64,000 nt of DNA, taken from positions 10,981,501 through 11,045,500 of the forward strand of contig NC_085127.1 in the NCBI RefSeq assembly GCF_030269925.1, given 5' to 3'. Source of the DNA: Bombyx mori (taxonomy: Eukaryota; Arthropoda; Insecta; Lepidoptera; Bombycidae). The notes below the pieces were generated by a model. The model had not been told where the DNA came from and did no database searches. It saw only the letters and a list, made by a program, of their open reading frames with translations. Position numbers and translations under genes: made by a program. Below are positions 11,640 through 21,765 of the stretch, one piece after another. The number at the start of each line of letters is the position of its first letter. The stretch's first letter is position 1.

Positions 11640-12355
11640 TTGTTATCAATATATGTATATATTTAATCGTGTTTAAGTGTGTGTCAGTCTCTGGTACCCA
11701 CAACACTAGGTATCCTAATCAGGGTCGCATGACAGCGTGTAAATTGTTAAAAAAAAAAACAAAATAATTCAAATGTCTCAAGGTCGGTGTGTACATTCAC
11801 CTAGCGGTGATTATGGACTATAGTATCTACTCAACATTAGGTAGGCCCGGAGCTTAACTACTTATGCAACAGTGAGCAGTACTCACCATCCCGTGATCCG
11901 TGCGCTTGTGTGCCAACAATGGCACAAGAACATTGACACTTTGTTTTTATTTACTTAATTGGGAAACCAACAGTACAAAACAAACATATAGTATATTAAA
12001 AATTAGCTAAAACAATAACGAAATATGTTCGCACCGTCAAAATCACATTTATGTAGAAAGTGAACAAAGGGATAAAAAGAGAATTTTATAAATTAAAGTT
12101 TACAAAAAAAAAAAACGAAAAGCAACACGATATGCAGACATGTACATCCACCTCTATTTTATGTGTAAACATGTGTATATATCCTTTAAAACTTAATAAT
12201 ACACATCGGACCTAACTCACCTTAAAAAATTATCCAAAATGGCGTTTCTATATGCTACGAGTGATAAACAAAAGATGTCAGCAGTCAGTTTGTTATAACA
12301 TCATTAACATCACAATTATCGAACCAAGAAGAATTTAAGTACTTAAAGCTTCACT
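11640..12355. other. AT-rich non-coding stretch
   Basis: Between 11780 and 11880 there are weak similarities to the BMC1-like tail ('aggtcggtgtgtacattcac', 'attaggtaggcccggagct'). The remainder is featureless. Confidence 0.35.
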
Positions 12356-12357
12356 TT

Positions 12358-12492
12358 TTTTATTTCGTTTTATTGCCCTTGTAGGCAGATGAGCATACGG
12401 CCCACCCGATGGTTAGTGGTTACCATCGCCCATGGACTTCAGCAATGTCAGAGGCAGAGCCAAGCCGCTGCCTCCGTTAATCTCGCGTATCT
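12358..12492 (-). repeat. 3' tail of a second LINE family
   Basis: Contains 'tagtggttaccatcgcccat' and 'gcatacggcccacccgatgg' next to 'tttattgcccttgtaggcag'. A reversed partner with the same blocks lies at 44338-44465. It is distinct from the BMC1-like tail. Confidence 0.6.
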
Positions 12493-12600
12493 TATTGTAA
12501 TTATATGATTGTAGATGTTTCGATTGATAAATGTCAACTCATCTCTCACCACGATAACTGTAAAGTATTCCAGTCAGTAACAAACGTAAGATTAAGCCGC

Positions 12601-12848
12601 ATTTATTTATTTATTGCTTAGATGGGTGGACGAGCTCACAGCCCTCCTGGTGTTAAGTGGTTACTTAAGCCCGTAGACATCTACAACGTAAATGCGCCAC
12701 CCACCTTGAGATATAAGTTCTAAAGTCTCAGTATGGTTACAACGGCTGCCCCACCCTTCAAACCGAAACGCATTACTGCTTCACGGCAGAAATAGGCAGG
12801 GTGGGGACCTCTTGTGAGTTCGCACGGTGGTCCCTACCCGTGGTACAT
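12601..12848 (-). repeat. BMC1-like LINE 3' tail (first of a tandem pair)
   Basis: Minus-strand copy with 'ttattgcttagatgggtgga', 'aaccgaaacgcattactgct' and 'acctcttgtgagttcgcacg'. It abuts a second copy in the same orientation. Confidence 0.85.
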
Positions 12849-12865
12849 ACCACGAGTTTTAAATT

Positions 12866-13110
12866 TTTATTTTTTTATGGCTTAGATGTGTGGACGAGCT
12901 CACAGCCCACCTGGTGTTAAGTGGTTACCGGAGCACATAGACATCTACAATGTAAATGCCGCCACCCATCTTGAGATATGAGTTCTAAGATCTCAGTATA
13001 GTTACAACGGCTGCCCCACCCTTCAAACCGAAACGCGTTACTACTTCACGGTAGAAATAGGCAGTGTGGTGGTACCTACCCGTGCGGACTCACAAGAGGT
13101 CCTACTACCA
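12866..13110 (-). repeat. BMC1-like LINE 3' tail (second of a tandem pair)
   Basis: Same family and orientation as the preceding copy and separated by only ~20 bp. Ends 'acaagaggtcctactacca'. Confidence 0.85.
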
Positions 13111-14246
13111 GTAAATATAGTTTTAATTATGTCTATGTCTCGCGAAAACCGAAGAAAATACCAAGTAATATCATCTGCGATTCGAACATACTTTATAATT
13201 TGGAAATCAAATGGAATGACAGCTTACCTTCAAAGTTTTAGTTAAGTCTCACAGCTATCAATTCATTAAAACCTAATGCTAAATTAGTAGCCTTTTTAGG
13301 AACATTGCTGGCACGGAAAGTTCTCACTCTTGACATAACATAAGTTTATACGGAGAAGGAGTGCAGTAATGTGGAATTCAAATTACATATCTATCACAAA
13401 CACATAAAATAAATATAAAAACGTTTGGTATAAACGAAATTCGAAAGTCCTAAAAAATATAAATAGTTCAAATCTAGTCACATCGCAAGTAACACTTTTC
13501 ACTAGAAGTACATTCGACGCTTGAAAGGCAAACCTGACTAAGCGAGAATGCGTGAACTTTACAGTAGACTAATTTAAAGTTGAAGTTAATTTAAAATATA
13601 CATGAGAAATACCTGAAAAAAAAATCTATTTTAACGAATCTAGCTGTAGGATTGAAATGATTTTAATAGACCTAGAAATATATATTTTTTTCGCATCGAA
13701 TATGGTTATTGCCTATCATTTATGTACAAAGCAGTTGTTGTCGCTTAGTCACGTTTGCCTTTCAAGCGTCTATATGTTGTACTTTAATAGAAAGATAGAA
13801 AAAAACACATCTGCTTCAATTGCGCGACCGATACAGAAATACGAAACGCTTCGTACTCGTCGAGGGACGTACGTTAAATGAAATCATAGGTTAGCGAACA
13901 AAACCGCTAAAAAGCTTGGGGTGCTTTCGACCCCTCGGTACGGAATAATTATATTAGGTAACCTCGTATTTAACCGCGTGTACAGCACCCCGTCTGACGC
14001 TCAACGAATAACACCTAAGTATTTGGCGGCATGAATTATGACCGGTCGAATTTCGGAAATTAAAATCGTAATTGATTGTCTTTTCGGTTGAATATTTACT
14101 ACAGTGAATACGGACGTTGGCTTTGATACAAGTCAAAATCACAGTTTAATTCAAACTAGAAACTATAAGCTTTAACATTATTTTGGTTCTATTGTCAAAG
14201 AATATCTATTATACTTCTATAATCACAGATTTCGCTAAGACTACAC
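13111..14246. other. AT-rich non-coding stretch upstream of the R1 LINE
   Basis: No gene or shared repeat was recognised. Confidence 0.45.
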
Positions 14247-14260
14247 TATATACAAATAAT
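14247..14260 (+). repeat. Left target-site duplication of the R1-clade LINE
   Basis: The 14-bp string tatatacaaataat is repeated exactly at 19600-19613, directly after the A-tail. It marks the insertion point. Confidence 0.85.
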
Positions 14261-15997
14261 CCGCCAATGACCAGGTGGTACAGCTGATGGCGGAGAATTC
14301 GAGGCTTCGAGCACTACTTCAAGCCCAACAGCAGCCTGATGATGAGGCTTCTGCTTCGAGTAAGGCAGCGGCGTCGACGCCGTCGCCCGCGTTGCCCCGG
14401 GCCACTGGGTTGCGAACTCCACCGGCCCATGTACCGGCAGCGACGTCATGTATCGCCGGGGCGCCTCAGAAGCGCCGTTCCCCGGCGCTGACTGGCGATG
14501 GGTGGCCTGTGCTGCCGCCACCGCGCGCGGCTGAGCAGCGGCCACGTCTCCCGTCGCCGCGCACAAGGGAGATGACCGCTACCAAGCGGCAGCAAGCACT
14601 CGTAGGGCCACGGGAGCTGACTGGAAAATTCAGCCTGGACGAGGTCATCAGTCGCACCGTCCAGGTTGTATTAGAAAGGCTGGACGGCAGGCTGGCGGCC
14701 CTCGAGGCGCAGCTCATTGCTCCGGCTGACGCTCGGCGACCGGCATATGCCGCGGTGTCGGGTACTCCAGCCGCTCGCCCCGCCCCCGTACGGGCTCCAG
14801 CCACTAGGTTGGGCCCGGGACGGGATAGAACCAAGCGGGGGGGGGGGCACCAACGCGAAGTGCCCATCGCAAGCACCCCAGCCTCGTCCGCTGCCTCCGC
14901 CCCCGTCTAACATGGACGAAGGGTGGAACGTGGTGGCCCGGCGGGGTGCCAAGAAGGCTCCACCAGCAGCTGCACAAGTTGGTAGAGCGCCAGCGGCTAC
15001 AGCGGCTCAGGTTGCTCCCCATCAGGGTCGGGCGCCTGTAGCCGCTAAAAACAAAAACAAAAAAAAAACGACGAAGAAGCAACCGCGCGCGCCGCGGTCG
15101 GCGGCAGTGGTCCTAACGCTGCTGCCGGCTGCCAAAGCTAAGGGCATGACATACGGAGATGTCATTGCTCGGGCGCGCGCGGCAGTTGACCTGGATGAGA
15201 TCGGGGCGGGGGAGGGCCTCCGCTGTAGGCAGACAGCCAATGGGGCCAAACTGCTAGAATGTCCCGTTGCCGATAGTCCCGGCATCGCGGAGCGTCTGGC
15301 GGCAAGGCTCCGTATGGTCCTGCCTGAAGAGGAGGTGCGGGTGCATAGGCCGGTCAAGATGGCCGAATTGAAAGTGACCGGCCTGGACGACTGCACCACC
15401 AGGGAGGAGGTGGCGGCGGCCGTCGCTGCCCAGGGCAACTGTGCCCTGCAGAACATAACAGTAGGCGAGCTGCGCTCCGGTTATACCGGGGCTGGTTCCG
15501 TGTGGGTTCGTTGCCCGGTGGAGGCGGCCGTTGCCCTGGCTGCTCCTCCGCCCGGGAGACCGTCGGGGGATCCGGGCAGGTTGCGCGTGGGCTGGATAGC
15601 AGCCCACGTGCGCCTGCTAGAACCGCGTGCCTGGCGGTGCCTAAGGTGCTTCAGCACTGGGCACTGCCTCGCCAGGTGCGTGAGTGCGGTTGACCGCAGC
15701 GGACTGTGCTTCCGCTGTGGTCAGCCTGGACACAAGGCGGCCGTGTGCTTGGCTGCGCCGCATTGTTCGTTATGTGCGGCGGCCGGGCGCAAGGCTGACC
15801 ACCGGACCGGGGGCAAGGCATGCCCCCCGGCCGGCAAAAATGCAATTAGAAATTGGCGCCGCCAAGCTAAGCGTCGCCAAAAGAAGCGGTCGGCCGGGGG
15901 AGCACCGGCTGGCACTTTGGCCCCCGCTGAGGCGTTCGAGCCCGATAGCGGGGACAATAGAGTAGGGGAGGGGGCGATGGATGTGGTCCAGGTTTAA
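14261..15997 (+). pseudogene. LINE ORF1 (gag-like, three CCHC knuckles), 5'-truncated, one frameshift
   Basis: ORF1 proteins of R1-clade LINEs bind element RNA and help form the ribonucleoprotein. The frame is open from 14261 and continues (NDQVVQLMAENSRLRALLQ, a likely coiled coil) to the G-run at 14837-14847. From there the protein continues in the next frame (NMDEGWNVVARRG...) to the TAA at 15995-15997. Removing one G from the 11-G run would join the two frames, so a one-base expansion is the likely lesion. Near the C-terminus are three zinc knuckles: C-LR-C-FSTG-H-CLAR-C, C-FR-C-GQPG-H-KAAV-C and a longer C-SL-C variant. A basic tail follows. The TAA shares its last A with the ORF2 ATG. 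Confidence 0.85.
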
Positions 15998-18900
15998 TGG
16001 ATCACACCTATCGCTTCCTCCAAGGAAATTTGAACCACTCCGCCGGAGCTCAGGACATGCTGCTCCAGACTATGGCGGAGTGGTCAATTGACGTGGCTGT
16101 GGTCGCCGAGCCGTACTTCGTTCCCCCAGCGGACGACTGCTGGTTTGGGGACGTTGATGGCTTGGCGGCCATACATATAAGAAGATCCGCGATGATTCCT
16201 CCCCTGGCGATGGTGACCAGGGGCCCCGGGATCGTCGCGGTACAATTAGAAAATACCGTCGTGATCGGGGTGTACTTCTCTCCAAATCGGCCTACCGTCG
16301 AGTTCGAGCGGTTTCTGGACGGGCTAGAGGTGATCGCTCGTCACCTCTCTCCCCGTTCGGTATTACTGGCGGGGGACTTCAATGCGAAGTCTGTCGCTTG
16401 GGGTTCCCCATCCACGGACGCTCGTGGTAGGCTGTTGGAGGAGTGGGCGGTCGCGGCCGATCTCTGTATCGTTAACAGGGGCTCGGTCGCGACATGCGTG
16501 CGGTGGACGGGAGAGTCTATCGTGGACTTGACGTTCGCGAGCTCGTCCATCGCACAGCGCATCCTCGGCTGGGGCGTGGTGGTGGGGGCGGAATCGTTGT
16601 CGGATCATCGGTATATCCGGTTCGATCTTTCCGCTCCCACGCCAACACCGGCCGCAGGCGCTCGCGGGGTTAACCCCCCGCGGAGTGCATCCCGGTCATT
16701 CCCTAGGTGGGCATTGAAGCTCCTGAAGAAGGAGCTCCTGGTGGAGGCCTCTATGATGGCGGCGTGGACGCCCATGCGCCCACACCCTTTCGATGTGGAG
16801 GCTGAGGCCGAATGGTTCCGCGGCGCGATGCACCGCATATGCGACGCCTCGATGCCCCGGGTCGGCCCTCGGCATTGCGGACGGCGGCAGTCGCCCTGGT
16901 GGTCGCCTGAAATTGCGAGATTGCGTGCAGTCTCCATTCGGGCGAGCCGCCAGTGTGCTAGACACCGCCGTCGCCGTCACCTGCGGCGCGACGACCCCGT
17001 CGCGTTCGCAGAGGAGGAGACCCGGCTGCACGGCGAATATCGCGCTGCGAAGGACGCCCTGCGGCTGGCCATCAGGCGGGCCAAGGAGCAGAACATGGAG
17101 AGACTCTTGGAGGCGCTCGAAGCGGATCCATGGGGGAGCCCGTACAGGCTGGTGCGCGGTAAACTGCGCCCGTGGGCCCCCCCTTTGACTGAGCGACTTC
17201 AGCCTCAACAGCTGCGGGACATCGTTTCGGCGTTGTTCCCGCAGGAGCGGGAGGGTTTTGTTCCCCCCGCTATGGGTGAGCCGTCGGACGCCATCGACGG
17301 CGAAGCCCCTGCTGAGGTGCCCCATATTACTGGGGCAGAGCTCCGTGTGGCCGTTGTCAGGATGACTGCAAAGGACACGGCCCCCGGCCCGGACGGAGTC
17401 CATGGTCGGGTGCTGGCTTTGGCCCTCGATGCCCTAGGGGACCGGCTCCTGGAGCTATTTAATGGTTGCCTGGAGTCGGGGCGGTTTCCGTTGCTCTGGC
17501 AGACGGGCAGACTTGTGCTGTTGAAAAAGGAGGGGCGCCCGGTGGATACAGCCGCCGGGTATCGTCCTATCGTACTGCTGGACGAGGCGGGAAAATTGCT
17601 GGAGCGTATTCTGGCTGCCCGCATCGTTCAGCACCTGGTCGGGGTTGGACCTGACCTGTCGGCGGAGCAGTTCGGCTTCCGGGAGGGCCGTTCGACCGTG
17701 GATGCAATTCTTCGCGTGCGGGCCCTCTCGGACGAGGCTGTCTCACGGAGTGGGGTGGCACTGGCGGTGTCTCTTGACATCGCCAACGCATTTAACACCC
17801 TGCCCTGGTCTGTGATAGGGGGGGCACTGGAGAGGCATGGGGTGCCCCTCTACCTCCGCCGGCTGGTTGGCTCCTATTTGGAGGCCAGGTCGGTCGAATG
17901 TACCGGGTACGGTGGGACCCTTCACCGTTTTCCGGTCGTGCGTGGTGTTCCGCAGGGGTCGGTTCTCGGACCCCTCTTGTGGAACATCGGGTACGACTGG
18001 GTGCTGAGGGGTGCCCTCCTCCCGGGTCTCCGCGTTATTTGTTACGCGGACGACACGTTGGTCGTGGCCCGGGGGGATGATTATAGAGAGTCTGCCCGTC
18101 TCGCCACAGCGGGAGTGGCCCTCGTCGTCGGGAGGATCAAGAGACTGGGCCTCGACGTGGCGCTCAGTAAATCCGAGGCCTTGTGGTTTCACGGGCCGCG
18201 GAGAGCGCCACCTGTCGACGCCCACATCGTGGTTGGGGGCGTCCGGATAGGGGTCGGGGTGCAATTAAGGTACCTCGGCCTCGTGTTGGACGGCCGGTGG
18301 GCTTTTCGTGCTCACTTTGCGGAGCTGGTCCCTCGATTAATGAGGACAGCCGGTTCTTTGAACCGACTGCTCCCGAATATCGGGGGGCCGGATCAGGTTG
18401 TACGCCGCCTCTACGCTGGGGTGGTGCGATCGATGGCCCTGTACGGTGCGCCTGTATGGGCTGAGCCGCGCAATCGGGCTACTATGGCTCGGTTCCTGCG
18501 CCGGCCGCAGCGCACCGTTGCTATCAGGGTCATCCGTGGATATCGCACCGTCTCATTCGAGGCGGCGTGTGTGTTGGCGGGGACGCCGCCATGGGAGCTG
18601 GAGGCGGAGTCGCTCGCTGCCGACTATCGGTGGCGCAGTGAGCTTCGTGCTCTGGGCGTGGCGCGTCCCTCCAAAAGTGAGCTGCGGGCGCGGAAGGCCC
18701 ATTCTCGGCGGTCCGTGCTCGAATCGTGGTCGAGGCGGTTGGCCAACCCCACGTGGGGTCTACGGACCGTCGAGGCGGTTTACCCGGTCTTTTATGACTG
18801 GGTGAATCGTGGCCGAGGACGCCTCACCTTCCGTCTGGTGCAGGTGCTGACTGGGCACGGATGCTTTGGAAAGTACCTGCACCGGATAGGAGCTGAGCCG

Positions 18901-19212
18901 ACGACGAGGTGCCACCATTGTGGACACGACCTGGACACGGCGGAGCATACGCTCGCTGTCTGCCCCGCTTGGGAGGTGCAGCGCCGTGTCCTTGTCGCAA
19001 AGATAGGACCAGACTTGTCGCTGCCTGGCGTCGTGGCGTCGATGCTTGGCGGCGACGAGTCTTGGAAGGCTATGCTCGACTTCTGCGAGTGCACCATCTC
19101 GCAGAAGGAGGCGGCGGGGCGAGTGAGGCAAAGCTCTCCTCACTACGCAGAAACCCGCCGCCGCCGAGCAGGGGGTCGGGACCGGGGTCCCGTCCGTAAC
19201 CCGGCCCCCTAA
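15997..19212 (+). CDS. LINE ORF2: endonuclease / reverse transcriptase, intact
   Basis: A 1071-residue polyprotein for target-primed reverse transcription. Residues ~1-220 form an APE-type endonuclease (QGNLNHS start, AEPY, LLAGDFNAKS-WGS, SDHRYI). The RT lies at ~430-760, with YRPIVLL, EQFGFREGRST, the catalytic LDIANAFNTLPW, GVPQGSVLGP and YADD. A C-terminal C-X2-C-X8-H-X4-C motif lies near residue 970. The start ATG overlaps the ORF1 stop as TAATG. This UAAUG arrangement is established for translational coupling in silkworm SART1, and here it suggests ORF2 is made by termination-reinitiation. There are no internal stops, so this copy may be young or a competent ORF2 source. Confidence 0.92.
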   Translation: MDHTYRFLQGNLNHSAGAQDMLLQTMAEWSIDVAVVAEPYFVPPADDCWFGDVDGLAAIHIRRSAMIPPLAMVTRGPGIVAVQLENTVVIGVYFSPNRPTVEFERFLDGLEVIARHLSPRSVLLAGDFNAKSVAWGSPSTDARGRLLEEWAVAADLCIVNRGSVATCVRWTGESIVDLTFASSSIAQRILGWGVVVGAESLSDHRYIRFDLSAPTPTPAAGARGVNPPRSASRSFPRWALKLLKKELLVEASMMAAWTPMRPHPFDVEAEAEWFRGAMHRICDASMPRVGPRHCGRRQSPWWSPEIARLRAVSIRASRQCARHRRRRHLRRDDPVAFAEEETRLHGEYRAAKDALRLAIRRAKEQNMERLLEALEADPWGSPYRLVRGKLRPWAPPLTERLQPQQLRDIVSALFPQEREGFVPPAMGEPSDAIDGEAPAEVPHITGAELRVAVVRMTAKDTAPGPDGVHGRVLALALDALGDRLLELFNGCLESGRFPLLWQTGRLVLLKKEGRPVDTAAGYRPIVLLDEAGKLLERILAARIVQHLVGVGPDLSAEQFGFREGRSTVDAILRVRALSDEAVSRSGVALAVSLDIANAFNTLPWSVIGGALERHGVPLYLRRLVGSYLEARSVECTGYGGTLHRFPVVRGVPQGSVLGPLLWNIGYDWVLRGALLPGLRVICYADDTLVVARGDDYRESARLATAGVALVVGRIKRLGLDVALSKSEALWFHGPRRAPPVDAHIVVGGVRIGVGVQLRYLGLVLDGRWAFRAHFAELVPRLMRTAGSLNRLLPNIGGPDQVVRRLYAGVVRSMALYGAPVWAEPRNRATMARFLRRPQRTVAIRVIRGYRTVSFEAACVLAGTPPWELEAESLAADYRWRSELRALGVARPSKSELRARKAHSRRSVLESWSRRLANPTWGLRTVEAVYPVFYDWVNRGRGRLTFRLVQVLTGHGCFGKYLHRIGAEPTTRCHHCGHDLDTAEHTLAVCPAWEVQRRVLVAKIGPDLSLPGVVASMLGGDESWKAMLDFCECTISQKEAAGRVRQSSPHYAETRRRRAGGRDRGPVRNPAP

Positions 19213-19500
19213 GAGCTTCGGGCTCCACCCGCTTTGTGCGGGGAGGAGCTTAGGCGTGGGGCAGCGTGGTAGGTCGCGTTCCCCCGACCGCTCCGGGGGA
19301 AGGTGTAGCGCGGCGCTATCAGTCGGGCTCTTGGCCCGTCGACCGAGGGAACCGGCGGTCATGTTGCTGGCGGCCGCCGGTCCGGCGTCTGGGGGACGGC
19401 GGGATGGATGTAATGTGCTTTGCGTAAACCCTGTCCCGCCGTCTCAATAACTCCGACTGGGTTCCCACCCGGTCCGGGGTAGGGCGCCGGCTGTGAGCGG

Positions 19501-19575
19501 CAGGAGTTTTTAGTGAGGTTCGACTCCCACATACCCCACCTGCCGTGCGGGTGGGGATCCGGCGATTTTCTCCTG
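19501..19575 (+). promoter_or_regulatory. 3'UTR stem-loop of the R1-clade LINE
   Basis: The outer stem CAGGAG (19501-19506) pairs with CTCCTG (19570-19575). The inner stem CCCCACC (19534-19540) pairs with GGTGGGG (19550-19556). The same nested layout exists in the short copy (1724-1805) with a compensated base pair. It is a plausible RT-recognition structure, but this is inferred from sequence only. Confidence 0.55.
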
Positions 19576-19599
19576 TGGAAAAAAAAAAAAAAAAAAATA

Positions 19600-19613
19600 T
19601 ATATACAAATAAT
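19600..19613 (+). repeat. Right target-site duplication of the R1-clade LINE
   Basis: Exact repeat of 14247-14260 immediately after the A-tail. Confidence 0.85.
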
Positions 19614-20135
19614 ATTAAAGACAAACAATTTTAATCTATTCTCAGTTTGACCCCAGACTTCAAAACAATAAACAAAAGAGTACTACTATACCTATGCGCG
19701 TGTGTGTCAAATACTTGGTAGACTGTATAATATTTTTTTTTATTGATTTAATATATTTTTTATACATATTTTTTTATAAATATTAACATTCTGCAATCCT
19801 CTATATTCTCTATAAGTGTAAAGTGGGAAATTTCATACTCCTCCGTCCGCGCAATTTTCGTAAAAAGGGGCGCAAAGTTTTTGCTTCACGTATTAATAAT
19901 TGAAATAACGGCTATTGCTTATTGCAGACGACTGTTATATGGCAGAAACAGAACGATACTTACGTTATTTTGGGATGACATCAATTCTTAAGAAATACGT
20001 TATTCACTTAAGTAGAAATAAAATGAAAATCTAAATCTAATCTAAACATGTATGATGGGAAAGCGATGGAACTTTCTCGATCAACCATTTGATTAAGGCC
20101 AAACAGAACCTCATGTAAAACTTTATATTTCTATT
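19614..20135. other. AT-rich non-coding stretch
   Basis: Nothing supportable was seen. Confidence 0.4.
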
Positions 20136-20140
20136 CTATT

Positions 20141-20246
20141 AGCCCACAAACGTCCTCGTGGACATAGGCCTCCCCAAGCCTCGCCACAAAGATCAGTCCT
20201 GCGCTGCTTGCATCCGGCGGATCCCCGCGAACCTCATAGGTCAATC
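20141..20246 (+). repeat. Fragment of an unidentified interspersed repeat
   Basis: GC-rich island 'cataggcctccccaagcctc', 'agatcagtcctgcgctgctt' and 'ccggcggatccccgcgaac' in AT-rich DNA. It reads like the 3' part of a common lepidopteran LINE, from memory of the pattern; there is no second copy in this window. Confidence 0.4.
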
Positions 20247-20827
20247 AATAAATCGGTCAATTTAATGGAAGGCCTACGCTACGCCTTTATTTATATAGGT
20301 TATACATTTTTAAATTACTGTCACAGACGAACAATTAGCAAAAATGCATCCTATATACTAAAAACATTTTGCACTTTCGTGAGACTACGATTAATATTGG
20401 AATTGTGTAAAAAAAACAACGTAATACGCAAAATCAGTTCACAATTAACGCCTCAATTAGCGTAACGCAATATATTCTCGACTAGAATCGCTTAATATTA
20501 CCAACAGTAAGATGATCCCCCAAACATTTTCACGTTAAATAGATGATATTGTAAAAAAAAAATGGCGTTGATAATTTCATTATCAAAGTCTTATACAAAT
20601 AAAGGGACGCCTTTGCCGCCAAATGCCACGCCAATTTACGTAACGACGACAATTCGTTCCGGTATTATTGCGTGGGCGACAAAAATGCCAAACTGTCAAG
20701 CGTTCGGAACTGGAAACCAATTCGACCCCACCTAATAATATAAATCATTAAAAGTTACTGTGAAATGTGCGGTCTTTTTTGGTGCTATAGATCGGTGGCT
20801 TACCATAGCCCGTAGACATAACAATGT

Positions 20828-20955
20828 GACAAGAAAGAAGAAGAAGTAAAACTGTCGAATCTACAAGCTCCAGTGTCTCTCCACTTACAATGATATTAGT
20901 GTCTACTTGTCTAACATTAGGTGTGGTAAATTTTATACATTTTGTTGTTTCAGTA
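20828..20955 (-). pseudogene. Fragment of a CR1-like LINE reverse transcriptase
   Basis: The minus strand reads TKCIKFT-TPNVRQVD and IVSGETLELVDSTV. These align with TKCIKFT...LNVRQVD and IVSEESLELVESTV in the LINE at 31586-32297. It is a short relic, interrupted after DSTV by unrelated sequence. Confidence 0.7.
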
Positions 20956-20959
20956 ACCA

Positions 20960-21430
20960 CATGCCATAATCGAATTCATGATTTCGTTGTAGAACTATCT
21001 GACCTTGAAATTGTTGGCATTAATGCTCCTAGCAAATTGGTAGAAAGATAGTAATTTCTATCAACAGATTAATTAGAAAATTAGGTTAGCTGTTACCTCT
21101 AAAAAATAATTTTCGAAAAAATTCAAAAACCGTTGTTAATTTTATTCCAATGCTAGACTTGTATTTTGGAGCAATGAAAATAAAACCGCCTATTGTTCAA
21201 GGATCGTGCCCTCCTCTGTGAACGAAATTTTTGGCAGGATTTCCAGATTTCGCATATTTAGCAAGAAAATGAGATCAATTGGAGTTTCAAAGTCATGTTT
21301 AGGTTATCTTCGGATTATTCGTACAGCTTACTCGAATAGTGGATCATTATATTGAACTACAAATTCAGAATTGAACCTCCAATCCCGGGTGGAACAGTTT
21401 TCACATGTCAAAAAGGACGATAAAAAAACT
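20960..21430. other. AT-rich non-coding stretch
   Basis: No gene or repeat was recognised. Confidence 0.4.
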
Positions 21431-21432
21431 TG

Positions 21433-21765
21433 GTTTTTTTTATTTATTTATTGTCTAGACTGGTGGACGAGCTCACGGCCTACCTGGTGTTAAGTGGTTA
21501 CCAGAGCTCATAGACCCCTACAACATAAGTGCCACCACCCACCTCTAGACATGATTGCTTCTGATGAGTTTCAAATTGTATTTTTGCGGGTTTCATTTTT
21601 ATTACACGATGCTATTCCTTCACCGTGGAAGTCAATCGTGAACAATTATCAAATACGTATTTCATTAAAAAAATTGGTACCCGCCTGCGGGATTCGAACA
21701 CCGGTGCATCGCTGGATACGATTATACCGGACGTCTTATCCTTTAGGCCACGATCACTTCAAAAT
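21433..21765 (-). repeat. tRNA-derived SINE with BMC1-like tail
   Basis: Minus strand: the head 'cgtggcctaaaggataagac' (A box), then 'ggtgttcgaatcccgc' (B box), a body with 'cacggtgaaggaatagcatc', then a BMC1-like tail lacking its middle, ending in 'aataaataaa'. It matches 60229-60663. Confidence 0.75.

Larger units (their letters stand above)
14261..19597 (+). mobile_element. R1-clade non-LTR retrotransposon (SART/TRAS-like layout), 5'-truncated within ORF1
   Basis: A 5.3-kb LINE with ORF1 (CCHC zinc knuckles), ORF2 (APE endonuclease + RT + C-terminal zinc motif), a GC-rich 3'UTR and an A-tail (19579-19597). A 14-bp duplication flanks it. The ORF1 reading frame is already open at the first base after the duplication, so the true 5'UTR and ORF1 start are missing. 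R1 itself inserts in 28S rDNA and TRAS/SART in TTAGG telomeres; this copy sits in ordinary AT-rich DNA. The strong GC bias contrasts sharply with the flanks. Confidence 0.92.

Noticed and set aside
14466..15456. Several 90-145-codon frames on the minus strand inside the R1 LINE
   Set aside because: GC-rich sequence gives long antisense frames by chance; the plus strand carries ORF1 with zinc knuckles.
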